Source: JAENWD01 sp963796915 (GTDB lineage Bacteria; Acidobacteriota; Vicinamibacteria; Vicinamibacterales; JAENWD01). From it: a stretch of 64,000 nucleotides of DNA. Location: NCBI GenBank assembly GCA_963796915.1, contig CAWCNI010000002.1:372001-436000 (forward strand). Direction: 5' to 3'. Under the pieces are notes generated by a model. The model did not search any database. It was not told the origin of the DNA and saw only the letters and a program-made list of their open reading frames with translations. How positions within the stretch are numbered: position 1 is the stretch's first letter; each line of letters begins with the position of its first letter. Shown piece after piece: positions 1-8,524 of this stretch. A program made the translations under genes and the position numbers.

Positions 1-734
1 GCGTTCCAACCAGCCCAGGCCAGCGGAGGCACGAGCAGCGCCCAATACGGCACCGTCAGCATCGCCACGGCCGTGCACACCCAGGCCAGACGCCACCAGC
101 GTCTGGCCCCGGACTGCGAGAAGCAGACGATGGCGCACAAGGCGAGCGTCGATGTCAGCGAGAACAGCGCGTGGGCGCCGAGCTCCACCCCGTTTTGCGC
201 GTGGAAGGGGGAGAGCGCCGCGATCAAGCCGGCCGCAGCTGCCGCGGCGGATCTCGGAATCACGTCCGTCGCCGGCAGCAACAGCCACGCGAGTAGCACC
301 GTGGCCATGCAGGCCAGCACGCTGGTCAGCGCAGGAACGCGCCGCAGGACGCGCTCGTCACTCACGCCTGCGGACATCATGATCGCGACCGCATACAGGG
401 CGACGGGCGGGTGATAGTGCCGCAGCCCAGCCGCATCTCCTGAGTCCCAGTCACGCTTGAACGGCCGTGCCCAGCCAGTGGCGCGGTAGTCGCTCACGAC
501 GGAGTGGATGAACCCGAAACCGTTCCGCTCGTGCGTGCCGAGATACGCCGCCGCTGGTCCGTACGCCATCGCCCGCGCGTAGTCTGCCTCGTCGGTGCCG
601 AACAGCACGTCAGATCCTGCGGCACGCCAGCGCAGACCCGCGGCCACGATGCACACGACGATCAGCGCGATCGCGAGGCCGAGAGCGCCTCCCGTCCGGC
701 CTCCCTCAACCACGGAGCGCACCAACGACAGCAT
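1..734 (-). CDS. GT-C fold (GT39/PMT-like) membrane glycosyltransferase, 3' end outside window
   Basis: A minus-strand reading frame stays open from an ATG at 734 to the left edge of the window, so the C-terminus is missing. The start reads M-L-S-L-V-R-S and is followed by a hydrophobic segment rich in A, L, I and V. Next comes FGTDEADYARAMAYG, the acidic DE...Y motif typical of the first periplasmic loop of polyprenyl-phosphate-sugar-dependent GT-C transferases, then HYHPPVALYAV and further membrane segments. The start overlaps the end of the upstream GT2 by 29 bases; a GTG at 713 would reduce this to 8. Being last in a polyprenyl-sugar operon, it probably transfers a sugar from a lipid carrier outside the cytoplasmic membrane. 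Substrate unknown. Confidence 0.72.
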   Translation of the reverse strand, partial: MLSLVRSVVEGGRTGGALGLAIALIVVCIVAAGLRWRAAGSDVLFGTDEADYARAMAYGPAAAYLGTHERNGFGFIHSVVSDYRATGWARPFKRDWDSGDAAGLRHYHPPVALYAVAIMMSAGVSDERVLRRVPALTSVLACMATVLLAWLLLPATDVIPRSAAAAAAGLIAALSPFHAQNGVELGAHALFSLTSTLALCAIVCFSQSGARRWWRLAWVCTAVAMLTVPYWALLVPPLAWAGWN

Positions 735-1741
735 CCGACGTGCTGCGCGTGCGGTGTGTCGCCCGCCAGACCAGCGACACCGCTCTCGCGCAGTCGTAGA
801 CGGCGGCGACGGCGAGCGCCTGCAGCCAGGCCTTCACCGGTCGGAGTGACGCACGGCGGATCATCAGCGCGGCGCGTCCAACAACGGCGCACGCGATGAC
901 GGCGCCGCCCGCTGCGGCGGCGGTGGCGACGAGCTTGCCCGCAGACGCCAGCGCACCGAGTATCGCCAGCGCCGTCAGCAGCCACAGCACCGGTACCGCC
1001 AGACTGGGCAGATCGCTCCAGTCGACCGGCGGCCTGAGACTGACGCGCAGGTTGTCCCGGCCGCGCCAGAGCTCGCCGAAGAACAGCGCCGACAGCGTCC
1101 GCGGATCGCCGTTGTGAACGCTCACCATCGCCGGGTTCGCCATGACGCGAGCGCCTGTCGACCGCACGCGCCGGCACAGGTCGACGTCTTCGCACGCTTC
1201 GAGCGACGAGTCGAAGCCGCCGACCTGTTCGAACACGGCACGACGGATCACGAGATTGCCGGCGCCCAGCCAGCGAGTTTCCCCAGGGACGCGCGGATGG
1301 CTGCGCATCGCGTCGTACATGGCCTGGACCCACGACGGGTTCGCCGGTCCGCGATACGGCGCGCCCACTGCCCCGGTCGTGGGATCTTCCAGCGTCTCGA
1401 CGGCGGCGCACATCCAGCCGGGCGCCATCTCGTGATCGACGTCCACAAACGCGAGCAGGTCGGTCGATGCCAGAGCGGCCGCCCTGTTGCGCAACATCGA
1501 CACGGGGATTCCGGCCACGCTGATTACCTGAGCGCCCAGTGAGGCCGCCAGAGCGGCGGAGTCGTCTGTCGAGCCGTTGTCGGCCACCACCACCGTCCGC
1601 CGGTCGGCGGGGTAGGGGTCGGCGGCGATCGTTTCAAGGCACGCCCGGACTGTACCGTGCGCCGTTACGAACCGGCACGATGACTGTCACTGACGGCGCG
1701 ACAGATGGCTCTGTCGACTTTGCCGCGTCACCGTGTGGCAC
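706..1741 (-). CDS. Family 2 glycosyltransferase with C-terminal membrane segments, apparent frameshift near 1651
   Basis: From about 1595 downwards the frame encodes a GT2: VVADNGSTDDS, VDVDHEMAPGW (DxD-like metal site), GAGNLVIRRAVF, CEDVDLCRRV, then two hydrophobic segments near the C-terminus. The N-terminus lies in another frame: from GTG 1741 one reads VTVIVPVRNGARY, the standard first strand of GT2 enzymes, up to about 1652, where the frame runs into a TGA. Removing one base near 1651 gives a continuous GARY-VRACLETIAADPYP. So the intact gene is probably 1741-706, overlapping the stop of the ligase-like gene by 14 bases. Either the consensus has a one-base error or the gene is broken. 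Sugar and acceptor unknown. Confidence 0.72.
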
Positions 1742-3053
1742 GCTTGAACTCAGGAGGTGGAACCATATGTCCCGGGCGCAGCACGGGGCGCGGCGGCTTC
1801 GGCAACGTGGGCCTGGGGTTGACTGTCTGCTCGGTCTGAACCGGCTGGTCGGTCACCAGGAACGGCGTCAGCCCGATGATGGTGATGAAGTACGGCACCT
1901 CGATGCCCGAGACCGACACGAACTGCGCGGCGAAGATGAAGCCGCCCAGCCCGGTGAAGGCGTAGCAGCCGATGTTCGAGAGCCAGAGATCGTCCCGCCT
2001 GCGCGCAAGTTGCCAGGAACGCCAGAGAGAAGTCAGGAAGAACAGCGCGAGAAACGTCAAGCCGGGCACGCCCATCTCCGCGCCCAGCTGCAACCAGAAG
2101 GTGTGCGCGGCCTTGCCCTCGGTCCAGCCGAATTGCGGCGCCACCAGTGGCCAGTGGCTTGGCCCCACGCCCAGCACCGGGTTTCTCCCCATCGTCGTGA
2201 TGCAGTCCTGCCAGAGCTGAAGCCTCGACTCGGCCGAGTAGTCCCGATCGCCCGCCGCGGCGAATGACGACTCGAAGCGGTTGAGCACCTGCTGGCCGGT
2301 CAGGCGAATCCCGATAGCGGCTCCCAGGATCATGACGAGCATGTAGGTGGGCTTCTTCGGCATCACGATGACGCAGAGCACTCCGGCAAACAGCGTCGAC
2401 AGGATGGCGCCGCGCGAGTACGTCAACAGGATGGTGTGCAGGATCAGCGCCGCGCAGAAGAATGCCACGCCCTTCTGCCACAACTTCTTCGACGCCATGC
2501 CGATGAAAATCGCCGGTCCGACAGTTGCGACCAGGCTCACCGCAAACGTGTTGTTGTCGCCGAGCAGCCCCTCGGCCTGGGCCCGGTTGTAGCCGCCGAG
2601 ATAGCTCCAGTTCATCTCGAAGCCTGCCAGCCCCTGCGACAGCACGATGACCCAGGCGATGGCCAGCACCTCCTTGCGAGTGCGGACGACAGTCAGGCTG
2701 ACCATGAACGGAAGCAGGAATTTCAGCTGCTCGAAGACAGTGTCCCAGGCGATGTCCTGGTTTGGCGCAGCCGCTGCTGACAGGACCATCCAGAAAAAAT
2801 ACGCCAGCAGGAGGTAGACCTGTGTGCGTGCGCGGGCGAAGTTCCAGTTCCCGAAGCGCTTCGCCGCCCAGCCGATCGCGAGACAGACGCCGACGATGCG
2901 GCTGAGGCCGCCAAGGTCACCGGCCCAGCCGTACAGGATCTGAGGTCTGGCCACCGACAGGAAGACGTAGGCACACACGCCGATGAGCGGGTTGAACAGG
3001 GCCGCGATGGCGCCGCCGTACGCGATGAGATAGGTGAGGATCAGGCCTTTCAT
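1728..3053 (-). CDS. O-antigen-ligase-like polytopic protein, exosortase-A-associated type
   Basis: 441-residue polytopic protein with about a dozen hydrophobic segments starting right at the N-terminus (MKGLILTYLIAYGG). The C-terminal half has the Wzy_C/O-ligase pattern: YSRGAILSTL, then a long periplasmic stretch with SAESRLQLWQDC, GVGPSHWPLVAP and AHTFWLQLGAEMGVPGL, where the H of AHTF is the usual functional histidine region. The arrangement resembles the putative O-glycosylation ligases listed as exosortase-A-associated, which fits the xrtA locus about 20 kb away. It starts 4 bases after the UbiA stop and overlaps the GT2 start. Likely role: transfer or polymerisation of a lipid-linked glycan on the outer face of the inner membrane. 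The assignment as ligase rather than polymerase is inference. Confidence 0.75.
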   Translation of the reverse strand: MKGLILTYLIAYGGAIAALFNPLIGVCAYVFLSVARPQILYGWAGDLGGLSRIVGVCLAIGWAAKRFGNWNFARARTQVYLLLAYFFWMVLSAAAAPNQDIAWDTVFEQLKFLLPFMVSLTVVRTRKEVLAIAWVIVLSQGLAGFEMNWSYLGGYNRAQAEGLLGDNNTFAVSLVATVGPAIFIGMASKKLWQKGVAFFCAALILHTILLTYSRGAILSTLFAGVLCVIVMPKKPTYMLVMILGAAIGIRLTGQQVLNRFESSFAAAGDRDYSAESRLQLWQDCITTMGRNPVLGVGPSHWPLVAPQFGWTEGKAAHTFWLQLGAEMGVPGLTFLALFFLTSLWRSWQLARRRDDLWLSNIGCYAFTGLGGFIFAAQFVSVSGIEVPYFITIIGLTPFLVTDQPVQTEQTVNPRPTLPKPPRPVLRPGHMVPPPEFKRATR

Positions 3054-3057
3054 GGCG

Positions 3058-4035
3058 CTAGTGCGAGTTGTTGCCGATGACCCAGAGCGGTTGGGCCTTT
3101 GACTGCTCGACGTTGAACCAGCTGTACAACGCGGGAATGCTCGTGAACATCAGGAACACGAACAACCCGAAACTCAGCACGAGGTATGCGAAGAAGCCGC
3201 GCTCCGTGTACAGCTTCTCGGGGTTCTGCACCGGGCTATCGGGTCGCATGCCGATCTTCAGGTAGTACGTGAACATGCCGGCGGCGAGCGGCACGAACAG
3301 AATCAGCTCGAGGTGATACCGCACGATGAAGATGCCGGCAAACAGCGCCGATGCCGTGGCGTAGAACACGATGCTGAGGAGGAGCCGTTCCTCGGTGTAG
3401 TAGCGGAACGACTTGCGATACGCGGCGGCAACCGCGGGATTGGCGATGTGCCGGTACTCCGCGTAGCGCTTCGTCGCCATGAAGAACGCGCCGACCATCC
3501 AGTACGAAAAAAGCAGCGACACCGGCGGAAAAGCCGTCGTCAGCAGCGCGAACCAGCCGAGGAGGAGTCGCACGGCGTTGTTGGCAGACTCGCTGATGAC
3601 GTCGACGTATGGCCATTCTTTCGTGCGCACCGGCGGCACGTTGTACGACACGCCGAGCAGCCACAACGTCAGCGCCGACAGGCCGAAGTACCGGTTGAGC
3701 CAGAACGACAGGCCGACACCGGCCACGCCGAGCGCGATCCACTCCGCGTACACGATGGCCGCCACCACCTGGCCTGAGGGCACCGGGCGGAATCGCTTCA
3801 CCGGATGGAGTTTGTCGGTCGGACCGTCGAGCAATTCGTTCAGCACGTAGTTGCTGGACGCGGTGAGGCACGTCGCGAAGAAGGCCAGCAGCAGCGGCTT
3901 CACGCTGGTCCACGAGGCCAATGCCGGCTCGTAGAAGATCGCGAGCACGACGCCCAGCACCATGAACGCGTTCTTGAACCAGTGGTCGATGCGGGCGATC
4001 TGGACGTACGGCTTGATCGTGCGCCAGGTGCTCAT
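3058..4035 (-). CDS. UbiA-family prenyltransferase, decaprenyl-phosphate phosphoribosyltransferase-like
   Basis: 325-residue membrane protein of the UbiA superfamily. N-terminus MSTWRTIKPYVQIARIDHWFKN, then SSNYVLNELLDGPTDKLHP, the N-x-x-D-x-x-x-D aspartate motif for prenyl diphosphate/phosphate binding at residues 62-74, followed by KRFRPVPSG. A second polar loop has TKEWPYVDVISESANNAVR. These features match the DPPR-synthase-type branch (Mycobacterium Rv3806c family), which moves phosphoribose from PRPP to polyprenyl phosphate, better than quinone-pathway UbiA. The start ATG at 4035 overlaps the HAD stop as ATGA, so the two are translationally coupled. A longer frame reaching 4101 lies inside the HAD gene and was not used. 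Substrate is inference from family and context. Confidence 0.8.
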   Translation of the reverse strand: MSTWRTIKPYVQIARIDHWFKNAFMVLGVVLAIFYEPALASWTSVKPLLLAFFATCLTASSNYVLNELLDGPTDKLHPVKRFRPVPSGQVVAAIVYAEWIALGVAGVGLSFWLNRYFGLSALTLWLLGVSYNVPPVRTKEWPYVDVISESANNAVRLLLGWFALLTTAFPPVSLLFSYWMVGAFFMATKRYAEYRHIANPAVAAAYRKSFRYYTEERLLLSIVFYATASALFAGIFIVRYHLELILFVPLAAGMFTYYLKIGMRPDSPVQNPEKLYTERGFFAYLVLSFGLFVFLMFTSIPALYSWFNVEQSKAQPLWVIGNNSH

Positions 4036-4745
4036 GGCCGGCCCTCGGCAATGCTCGTGACGTGTTCGAAGAGCGCGCGCATGTCGGGCACGGCGTCGCA
4101 CCGGCTGTCGGCTGCGGCTGGTGCCTTGCTGCCAATGACGAGCGCCGGCATGCCGGCGTTGGCGGCCCCCACCGCGTCCACCTCCGCGCGGTCGCCCACG
4201 TACAGCACCTCGGCAGGCGATAGCCGCCAGCGGTCCGCCGCGACGAGGAACCCGCGAGGGTGCGGCTTGAACGCGTTGACGTCCGCCTCTGTCGCTTCGA
4301 GCGTCAGTCCAAACATCTGTTCGAGACCCATGGCTTTCAACTTGTCGACCGCTGGATAGTCGGAGAATACCCCGAGGCGCAGCCCGCGGTCGCGCAGCCT
4401 GCCCAGGACCTCATCCGTGTGTGGTCGGACAACCGGCTTGAGATACTTGAGGGGCCGCATGAAGATCCACTCGCGGACGACGGCTTCCATTTCGACGACT
4501 TCCACTGCCGCCCGCTCGGCGGCCAACGTGTACTGCAGGCGCTCCAGCGGCTCCTCGGGACGTCCAAGCACCCGAAGTTCCTCGCGCACGTGGCGGAACG
4601 TCTGCAGCATCCGCCAGACGCGGCTCACACGCCACGGCGCGTGCTGAAACCACGGCGCGGTGGCCAGCTCGCCTGCCATCATCAGCCGCAGACGGCTTTG
4701 CCGGTAAAGCGTCCCGTCCAGATCGAACAGCACCGCCTTGATCAC
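4032..4745 (-). CDS. HAD-superfamily hydrolase (phosphatase) coupled to UbiA prenyltransferase
   Basis: 237 residues starting at GTG 4745 in a GTGA overlap with the upstream GT39 stop. Motif I is AVLFDLDGTLY at residues 4-14, with both catalytic aspartates present; motif II lies in LGVFSDYPAVD, motif III at the lysine of NAFKPHPRGF, motif IV in LYVGDRAEVDAVGAANAG. All four are intact, so it should be an active small-molecule phosphatase. The cap is a helical insert after motif I. Tight coupling to the DPPR-synthase-like gene suggests that it dephosphorylates the polyprenyl-phosphoryl pentose 5-phosphate product or a related sugar phosphate; this is inference. A generic phosphoglycolate-phosphatase-like role cannot be excluded. 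Confidence 0.82.
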   Translation of the reverse strand: MIKAVLFDLDGTLYRQSRLRLMMAGELATAPWFQHAPWRVSRVWRMLQTFRHVREELRVLGRPEEPLERLQYTLAAERAAVEVVEMEAVVREWIFMRPLKYLKPVVRPHTDEVLGRLRDRGLRLGVFSDYPAVDKLKAMGLEQMFGLTLEATEADVNAFKPHPRGFLVAADRWRLSPAEVLYVGDRAEVDAVGAANAGMPALVIGSKAPAAADSRCDAVPDMRALFEHVTSIAEGRP

Positions 4746-6155
4746 GACGCCGACCCTCCGAGCAGCCGTCCGAGAAACCCGGCGTCGCGAGCGATGAACT
4801 GCACGACCCAGAGGCTCACCGCGACGAGCAGCGAGGCAGCCAGCGGCCACAGCCGACGGCGATCGATTGCTGTGTGTCGCGCCAGGCGCGTGATCGCAGC
4901 GCCCGCATAGACGGCCAGGAGCGGGGTCAGCGGGAGCCGGTAGCGGGGATGACCGAACACAATGCTGTGCAGGCCGCAAATCGCCACGATGACCAGCAGC
5001 AGCAGGGCGTGCAGGCGCCGATCGTCCGGCGGGAAGAGCCACACCCCGGCAAGCGACAGCGCAAGCAGCAGCGGATAGGCCGCGAGCAGCGCGGTCCCGA
5101 CGACCAGGAGAGCCCAGCGCGGCGGATCGTAGAGCCCGTGCATCACGCCGGCGACGAAATCACGATCGAGCGCCCAGAAGTCGCCGAACTTGATGCACGC
5201 ACGCCAGGCGGTCAGCACGGGATGCGCCAGCATGAAGGCCACCGCTTCGCCCCGCGCCCACTTGTCCTTCTTCCCCTCGGTCCACGGCCCTCCGCCTGGA
5301 GGCGCGAGCGGGATGCCCACAATCCAGCTCTTGTCGCCGCTCATCGACACGGCGTCCCAGATGCGATCGTGCGGCGTGTACTCGTAGTTGCCCATCCGCA
5401 GGTTCAGCCCCCCCATCGTGTCCACCACGACAGGGACGCCCTGCAGCCGTGTGTTCCGGTACGGCCCACGGACCAACCACGATCGCGAACCCCGCGGCAA
5501 AGGCGGCGGCAACCAGCAGCCGCCGCTGCAGCGACCCGGCGACGGCGATGAGGATGAACGGCCCCAGCACGAGCGCCAGCGGCCAGGCGATGCTTCGCGT
5601 CAGCGCGGCGAGGCCAAGCAGCACGCCGGCCGCGAGCGCGCGCGGCCACGACGGCGCGCGCAGCACCGCCACCAGCACCACCACCGAGGCCAGCAGCAGC
5701 GCCGTGAACAGCGTTTCCGACAGCATCACCATGTTGGCGAAGAGCAACGCCGGGTACAGCGCGACTATCGTCGCGGCGGCCAGGCCCGCCCGTGCGTCAA
5801 ACGCGGACTTCCCGAGCCGGTACGCGAGCCACGCCGTGAGCACGGCCAGCACGCTGTGGACGACGCGAACTGCCTGCAGGCTCCCGTCGCCTCCCGCCAG
5901 CCACGTCCCGGCCATCAACACCGGGAAGAGCGGTGGCCGAAGCGACGTCGGGCCGTTGTTGAAGGCATAGCCGCGCCCGTCGGTCAGGCTCGCGGCAAGC
6001 TGCAGGTAATCGCGTTCGTCCGAGATCCTGGGCCCCAGGCCAGCCACGGCCGGCAGGATCAGAAGGCGCACGGCAAACGCCACGACCAGGACCACGGCGA
6101 GTGGCCGGACCTGGCTTGGGGCGGAGACTGTCGGAAGGGATGAATCGGGGTTCAT
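4742..6155 (-). CDS. GT39-like polyprenyl-sugar glycosyltransferase, apparent frameshift near 5459
   Basis: Two overlapping frames make up one gene. The N-terminal frame (start ATG 6155; an in-frame ATG at 6206 is also possible) has a TM segment, then GPRISDERDYLQLAASL with the GT-C acidic DE motif, PTSLRPPLFPVLMAG and many TM helices up to IVVGPWAV. The C-terminal frame resumes with RNTRLQGVPVVVDTMGG and ends with VFGHPRYRLPLTPLLAVYAG, the conserved PRYR-P patch of this family. Dropping one C near 5457-5460 joins them into GPWAVRNTRLQG, the expected junction, so the consensus probably has a one-base insertion. First gene of the minus-strand polyprenyl-sugar operon. Likely membrane transferase using polyprenyl-phospho-sugar donors. 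Confidence 0.75.
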
Positions 6156-6339
6156 CTTCAGGAACTCGGGAGCAAGAGCCCCGCCAGCTGAACGAGATCG
6201 CGCCACCCGTAATCCACTCTCCAGACTGAGGTTCGCCGGGCAGCCCCCCGATCATCGCATGGAACGTCCGCGCTCGCAGGCCTAAGGTCTGGCGAGGGGC
6301 AGACTTTGGGCGCCTTTTCGTGGCCGTCGAGCCGGGCAG

Positions 6340-6345
6340 TATAGA
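6340..6345 (+). promoter_or_regulatory. Candidate -10 element for a nearly leaderless GT4 mRNA
   Basis: TATAGA sits 9 bases before the GTG start at 6355 in the divergent gap between the two glycosyltransferase operons. No clear -35 hexamer precedes it. If used, transcription would start about 3 bases upstream of the GTG, giving an mRNA without a ribosome-binding site. Confidence 0.35.
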
Positions 6346-6354
6346 ATTTCGCCC

Positions 6355-7503
6355 GTGCCGCGCCCCGACATCCTGCTGCTCTCGGAGCTTTATCCGCCGG
6401 CGATCGGCGGCAGCGGCGTCCTCCTGGAGAACCTGTATTCCCGGTTGCCCGGCCTCGACGTCCACGTTCTTGCTGACGGCCACGACGGGAGCCGCGTGCA
6501 GCAGGGGCTGAACGTGGACGAAGTGTCGATGGCGGCGCCCGACTGGGGCATCGTCCGCCCGGCCTGCCTCGCCCGGCATCGCCGCGTCGCCCGCCGGATT
6601 CGCGAGCTCGCGCCCGACAGGCGTACCCATGTGCACTGCGGGCGTGGATTGCCCGAGGGGCTGAGTGCGTGGTGGGCGCGCCGCCCGTTCGTGTGCTGGA
6701 CCCACGGCGAAGAATTGGGCTTCGCCTCGACATCGCGTGAGTTGACCTGGCTGACGCGCCGGGTCTACGCCCGCTCGGCGGCGCTGCTCGCCAATTCGCA
6801 CAATTCGGCCCGCCTACTGACGGCGTGGGGTGTACCGGCCGAAAAGGTGGTGGTCGTGCACCCCGGGGTGGACGTCCACCGCTTCTCGCCCGTCGCGGAT
6901 CCAGGGGACTGGCGCCAGCGCTTTGCGCCCGACGGCGAGCTGGTGATCTTGTCGGTGGGGCGTTTGCAGCGGCGGAAGGGCCACGACCTGATGTTGCGCG
7001 CGCTCGCGCAGTGGACCGAGCACGACCCGGCCGTTCGCTACCTGATTGCCGGCGACGGGCCGCACCGCGCGACGCTCGAGGCCGACGTCCAGACGCTCGG
7101 ACTTCGCGACCGCGTCGTCTTTCTGGGAGCAGTCGCAGAAAACGCGCTGCCCGAGCTGTACGCCGCCAGCGACGTCTTCGCCATGCCGAACCGGCAGGAC
7201 GGCGTAGACTTCGAGGGTTTCGGCATCGTATTTCTGGAGGCGGCGGCAGCCGGCCGCGCCACGATCGGCGGCAGGAGCGGCGGGGTTCCTGAAGCGATCG
7301 AGGACGGCGTCACGGGGCTGCTCGTCGAAGGCACGGACGCCACCGAGCTGGCTGCCGCGCTCAGGCGCCTGGCGAATGCCGATGTGCGTAATGCGATGGG
7401 CCGGGCCGGACGAGAGAGGGTCTTGCGGGCGTTCACCTGGGAGCACGGGGCCCGTCGCGTCGCCGAGGTGCACGAGAGGCTGACGGCCGGGAGTCACAGT
7501 TGA
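6355..7503 (+). CDS. Family 4 (GT-B) glycosyltransferase
   Basis: 382 residues from GTG 6355. The N-terminal half carries the acceptor-side Rossmann fold (LLLSELYPPAIGGSGVLLENL, including the glycine-rich GGSG loop). The C-terminal donor domain shows VVVHPGVDVHRFSP, ILSVGRLQRRKGHD (phosphate-binding R/K pair), YLIAGDGPHRATL and the EX7E region FEGFGIVFLEAAAAG with GGVPEAI. This is a complete GT4. It opens a plus-strand run of three glycosyltransferases divergent from the polyprenyl-sugar operon. No signal peptide or TM segment, so a cytoplasmic or peripheral enzyme extending lipid-linked glycan. Sugar specificity cannot be read from the sequence. Confidence 0.88.
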   Translation: MPRPDILLLSELYPPAIGGSGVLLENLYSRLPGLDVHVLADGHDGSRVQQGLNVDEVSMAAPDWGIVRPACLARHRRVARRIRELAPDRRTHVHCGRGLPEGLSAWWARRPFVCWTHGEELGFASTSRELTWLTRRVYARSAALLANSHNSARLLTAWGVPAEKVVVVHPGVDVHRFSPVADPGDWRQRFAPDGELVILSVGRLQRRKGHDLMLRALAQWTEHDPAVRYLIAGDGPHRATLEADVQTLGLRDRVVFLGAVAENALPELYAASDVFAMPNRQDGVDFEGFGIVFLEAAAAGRATIGGRSGGVPEAIEDGVTGLLVEGTDATELAAALRRLANADVRNAMGRAGRERVLRAFTWEHGARRVAEVHERLTAGSHS

Positions 7504-7539
7504 TCCGCCACATCGGCGGGCCATTCAGTCGGCGGACAC

Positions 7540-8499
7540 ATGAGCAAGGAACCTACAGCATCGATTGTGATGGCGACTCGCAACCGGCCGGAGCTGGTCG
7601 GTGCGGCACTCCGATCGATCACGAAGCAGACCTTGCAGGACTTCGAAGTCCTGATCACCGACGACGGCTCGAACCAGGAAGCGCTCGACCGGCTGCGAGA
7701 GATATTGGGCACGCTCGACAGCCGGTTTCGTCTGGAGACGCCGCTTTATCCCGGCGCCTCGGGCTCGGGCCCGGCCACCGGCCGGAACCGCGGGCTGGCC
7801 CGCGCCACCGGTCGTTTCATCGCGTTCCTCGATGACGACGATCAGTGGATCTGGCCGGAGTATCTCGAAACGGCAGTCGCCGCGCTGGACGCGACCGGGC
7901 TGGACCTCTACTTCGCCGATATGGAAGGCTATCGCGGCGATACGGTGGTGTGGGACACCTGGCGCCTCGACAAGGCCGATCTGATTGCTGGCGAGCGCGT
8001 CGCCGGCCTCAAGGCCGACGCCTACATCGTCGATCGCGCGCAGATGTTCCAGACGCTCCGCGCCAGAATCGTGCACCCGAACACTGTGGTGCTGCGCCGC
8101 TCACTGGTCGAGAAAACCGGCCCGTTTCTCAAGTGGCTCTACTACGCCGAAGATCACGAGTTCGTGCTGCGGCAGGTCGATCACATCGAGCGCGCCGTCT
8201 TCGGGCCGCACATCGTCGCGCGGTATCGCTTTCCGGTGGGGAATTCGAGCAGCCTGACGATGTCGGCGCTCGACCAGCACCTGCAGCACGTCTACGCCGC
8301 ACAGCGCTTGCGAGTGACGGGCCAGTCGCGGGAGCTGAAGGCCGCCGCGCGACGCGAGGAGTCCTGGCATCTGCGAATGGCGAGCAGCGAGCTGCGCCGG
8401 CTGGGCCGACGCAGTGACGCCCGGATGCTCGCCTTGCGCGCGCTTGGCGTTCGACCGTCGCCTGGGAACCTCTGGCACGCAGTGAAAACGGCGTGGTGA
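7540..8499 (+). CDS. Family 2 (GT-A) glycosyltransferase
   Basis: 319 residues. The GT-A fold begins at ASIVMATRNRPELVGAAL; VLITDDGSNQE is the first nucleotide-binding aspartate, GPATGRNRGLARATG the donor-site helix, and AFLDDDDQWIWPEYL the DxD metal site. Later LKWLYYAEDHEFVLRQV supplies the ED catalytic-base region. The C-terminus is charged, helical and lacks membrane segments. It starts 36 bases after the GT4 stop and 25 bases before the next GT2, so it is probably cotranscribed with both. Probable role: a single sugar transfer in surface glycan assembly; donor and acceptor unknown. Confidence 0.87.
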   Translation: MSKEPTASIVMATRNRPELVGAALRSITKQTLQDFEVLITDDGSNQEALDRLREILGTLDSRFRLETPLYPGASGSGPATGRNRGLARATGRFIAFLDDDDQWIWPEYLETAVAALDATGLDLYFADMEGYRGDTVVWDTWRLDKADLIAGERVAGLKADAYIVDRAQMFQTLRARIVHPNTVVLRRSLVEKTGPFLKWLYYAEDHEFVLRQVDHIERAVFGPHIVARYRFPVGNSSSLTMSALDQHLQHVYAAQRLRVTGQSRELKAAARREESWHLRMASSELRRLGRRSDARMLALRALGVRPSPGNLWHAVKTAW

Positions 8500-8524
8500 G
8501 CGTGACTGTGGCAGGATTTCCGCC

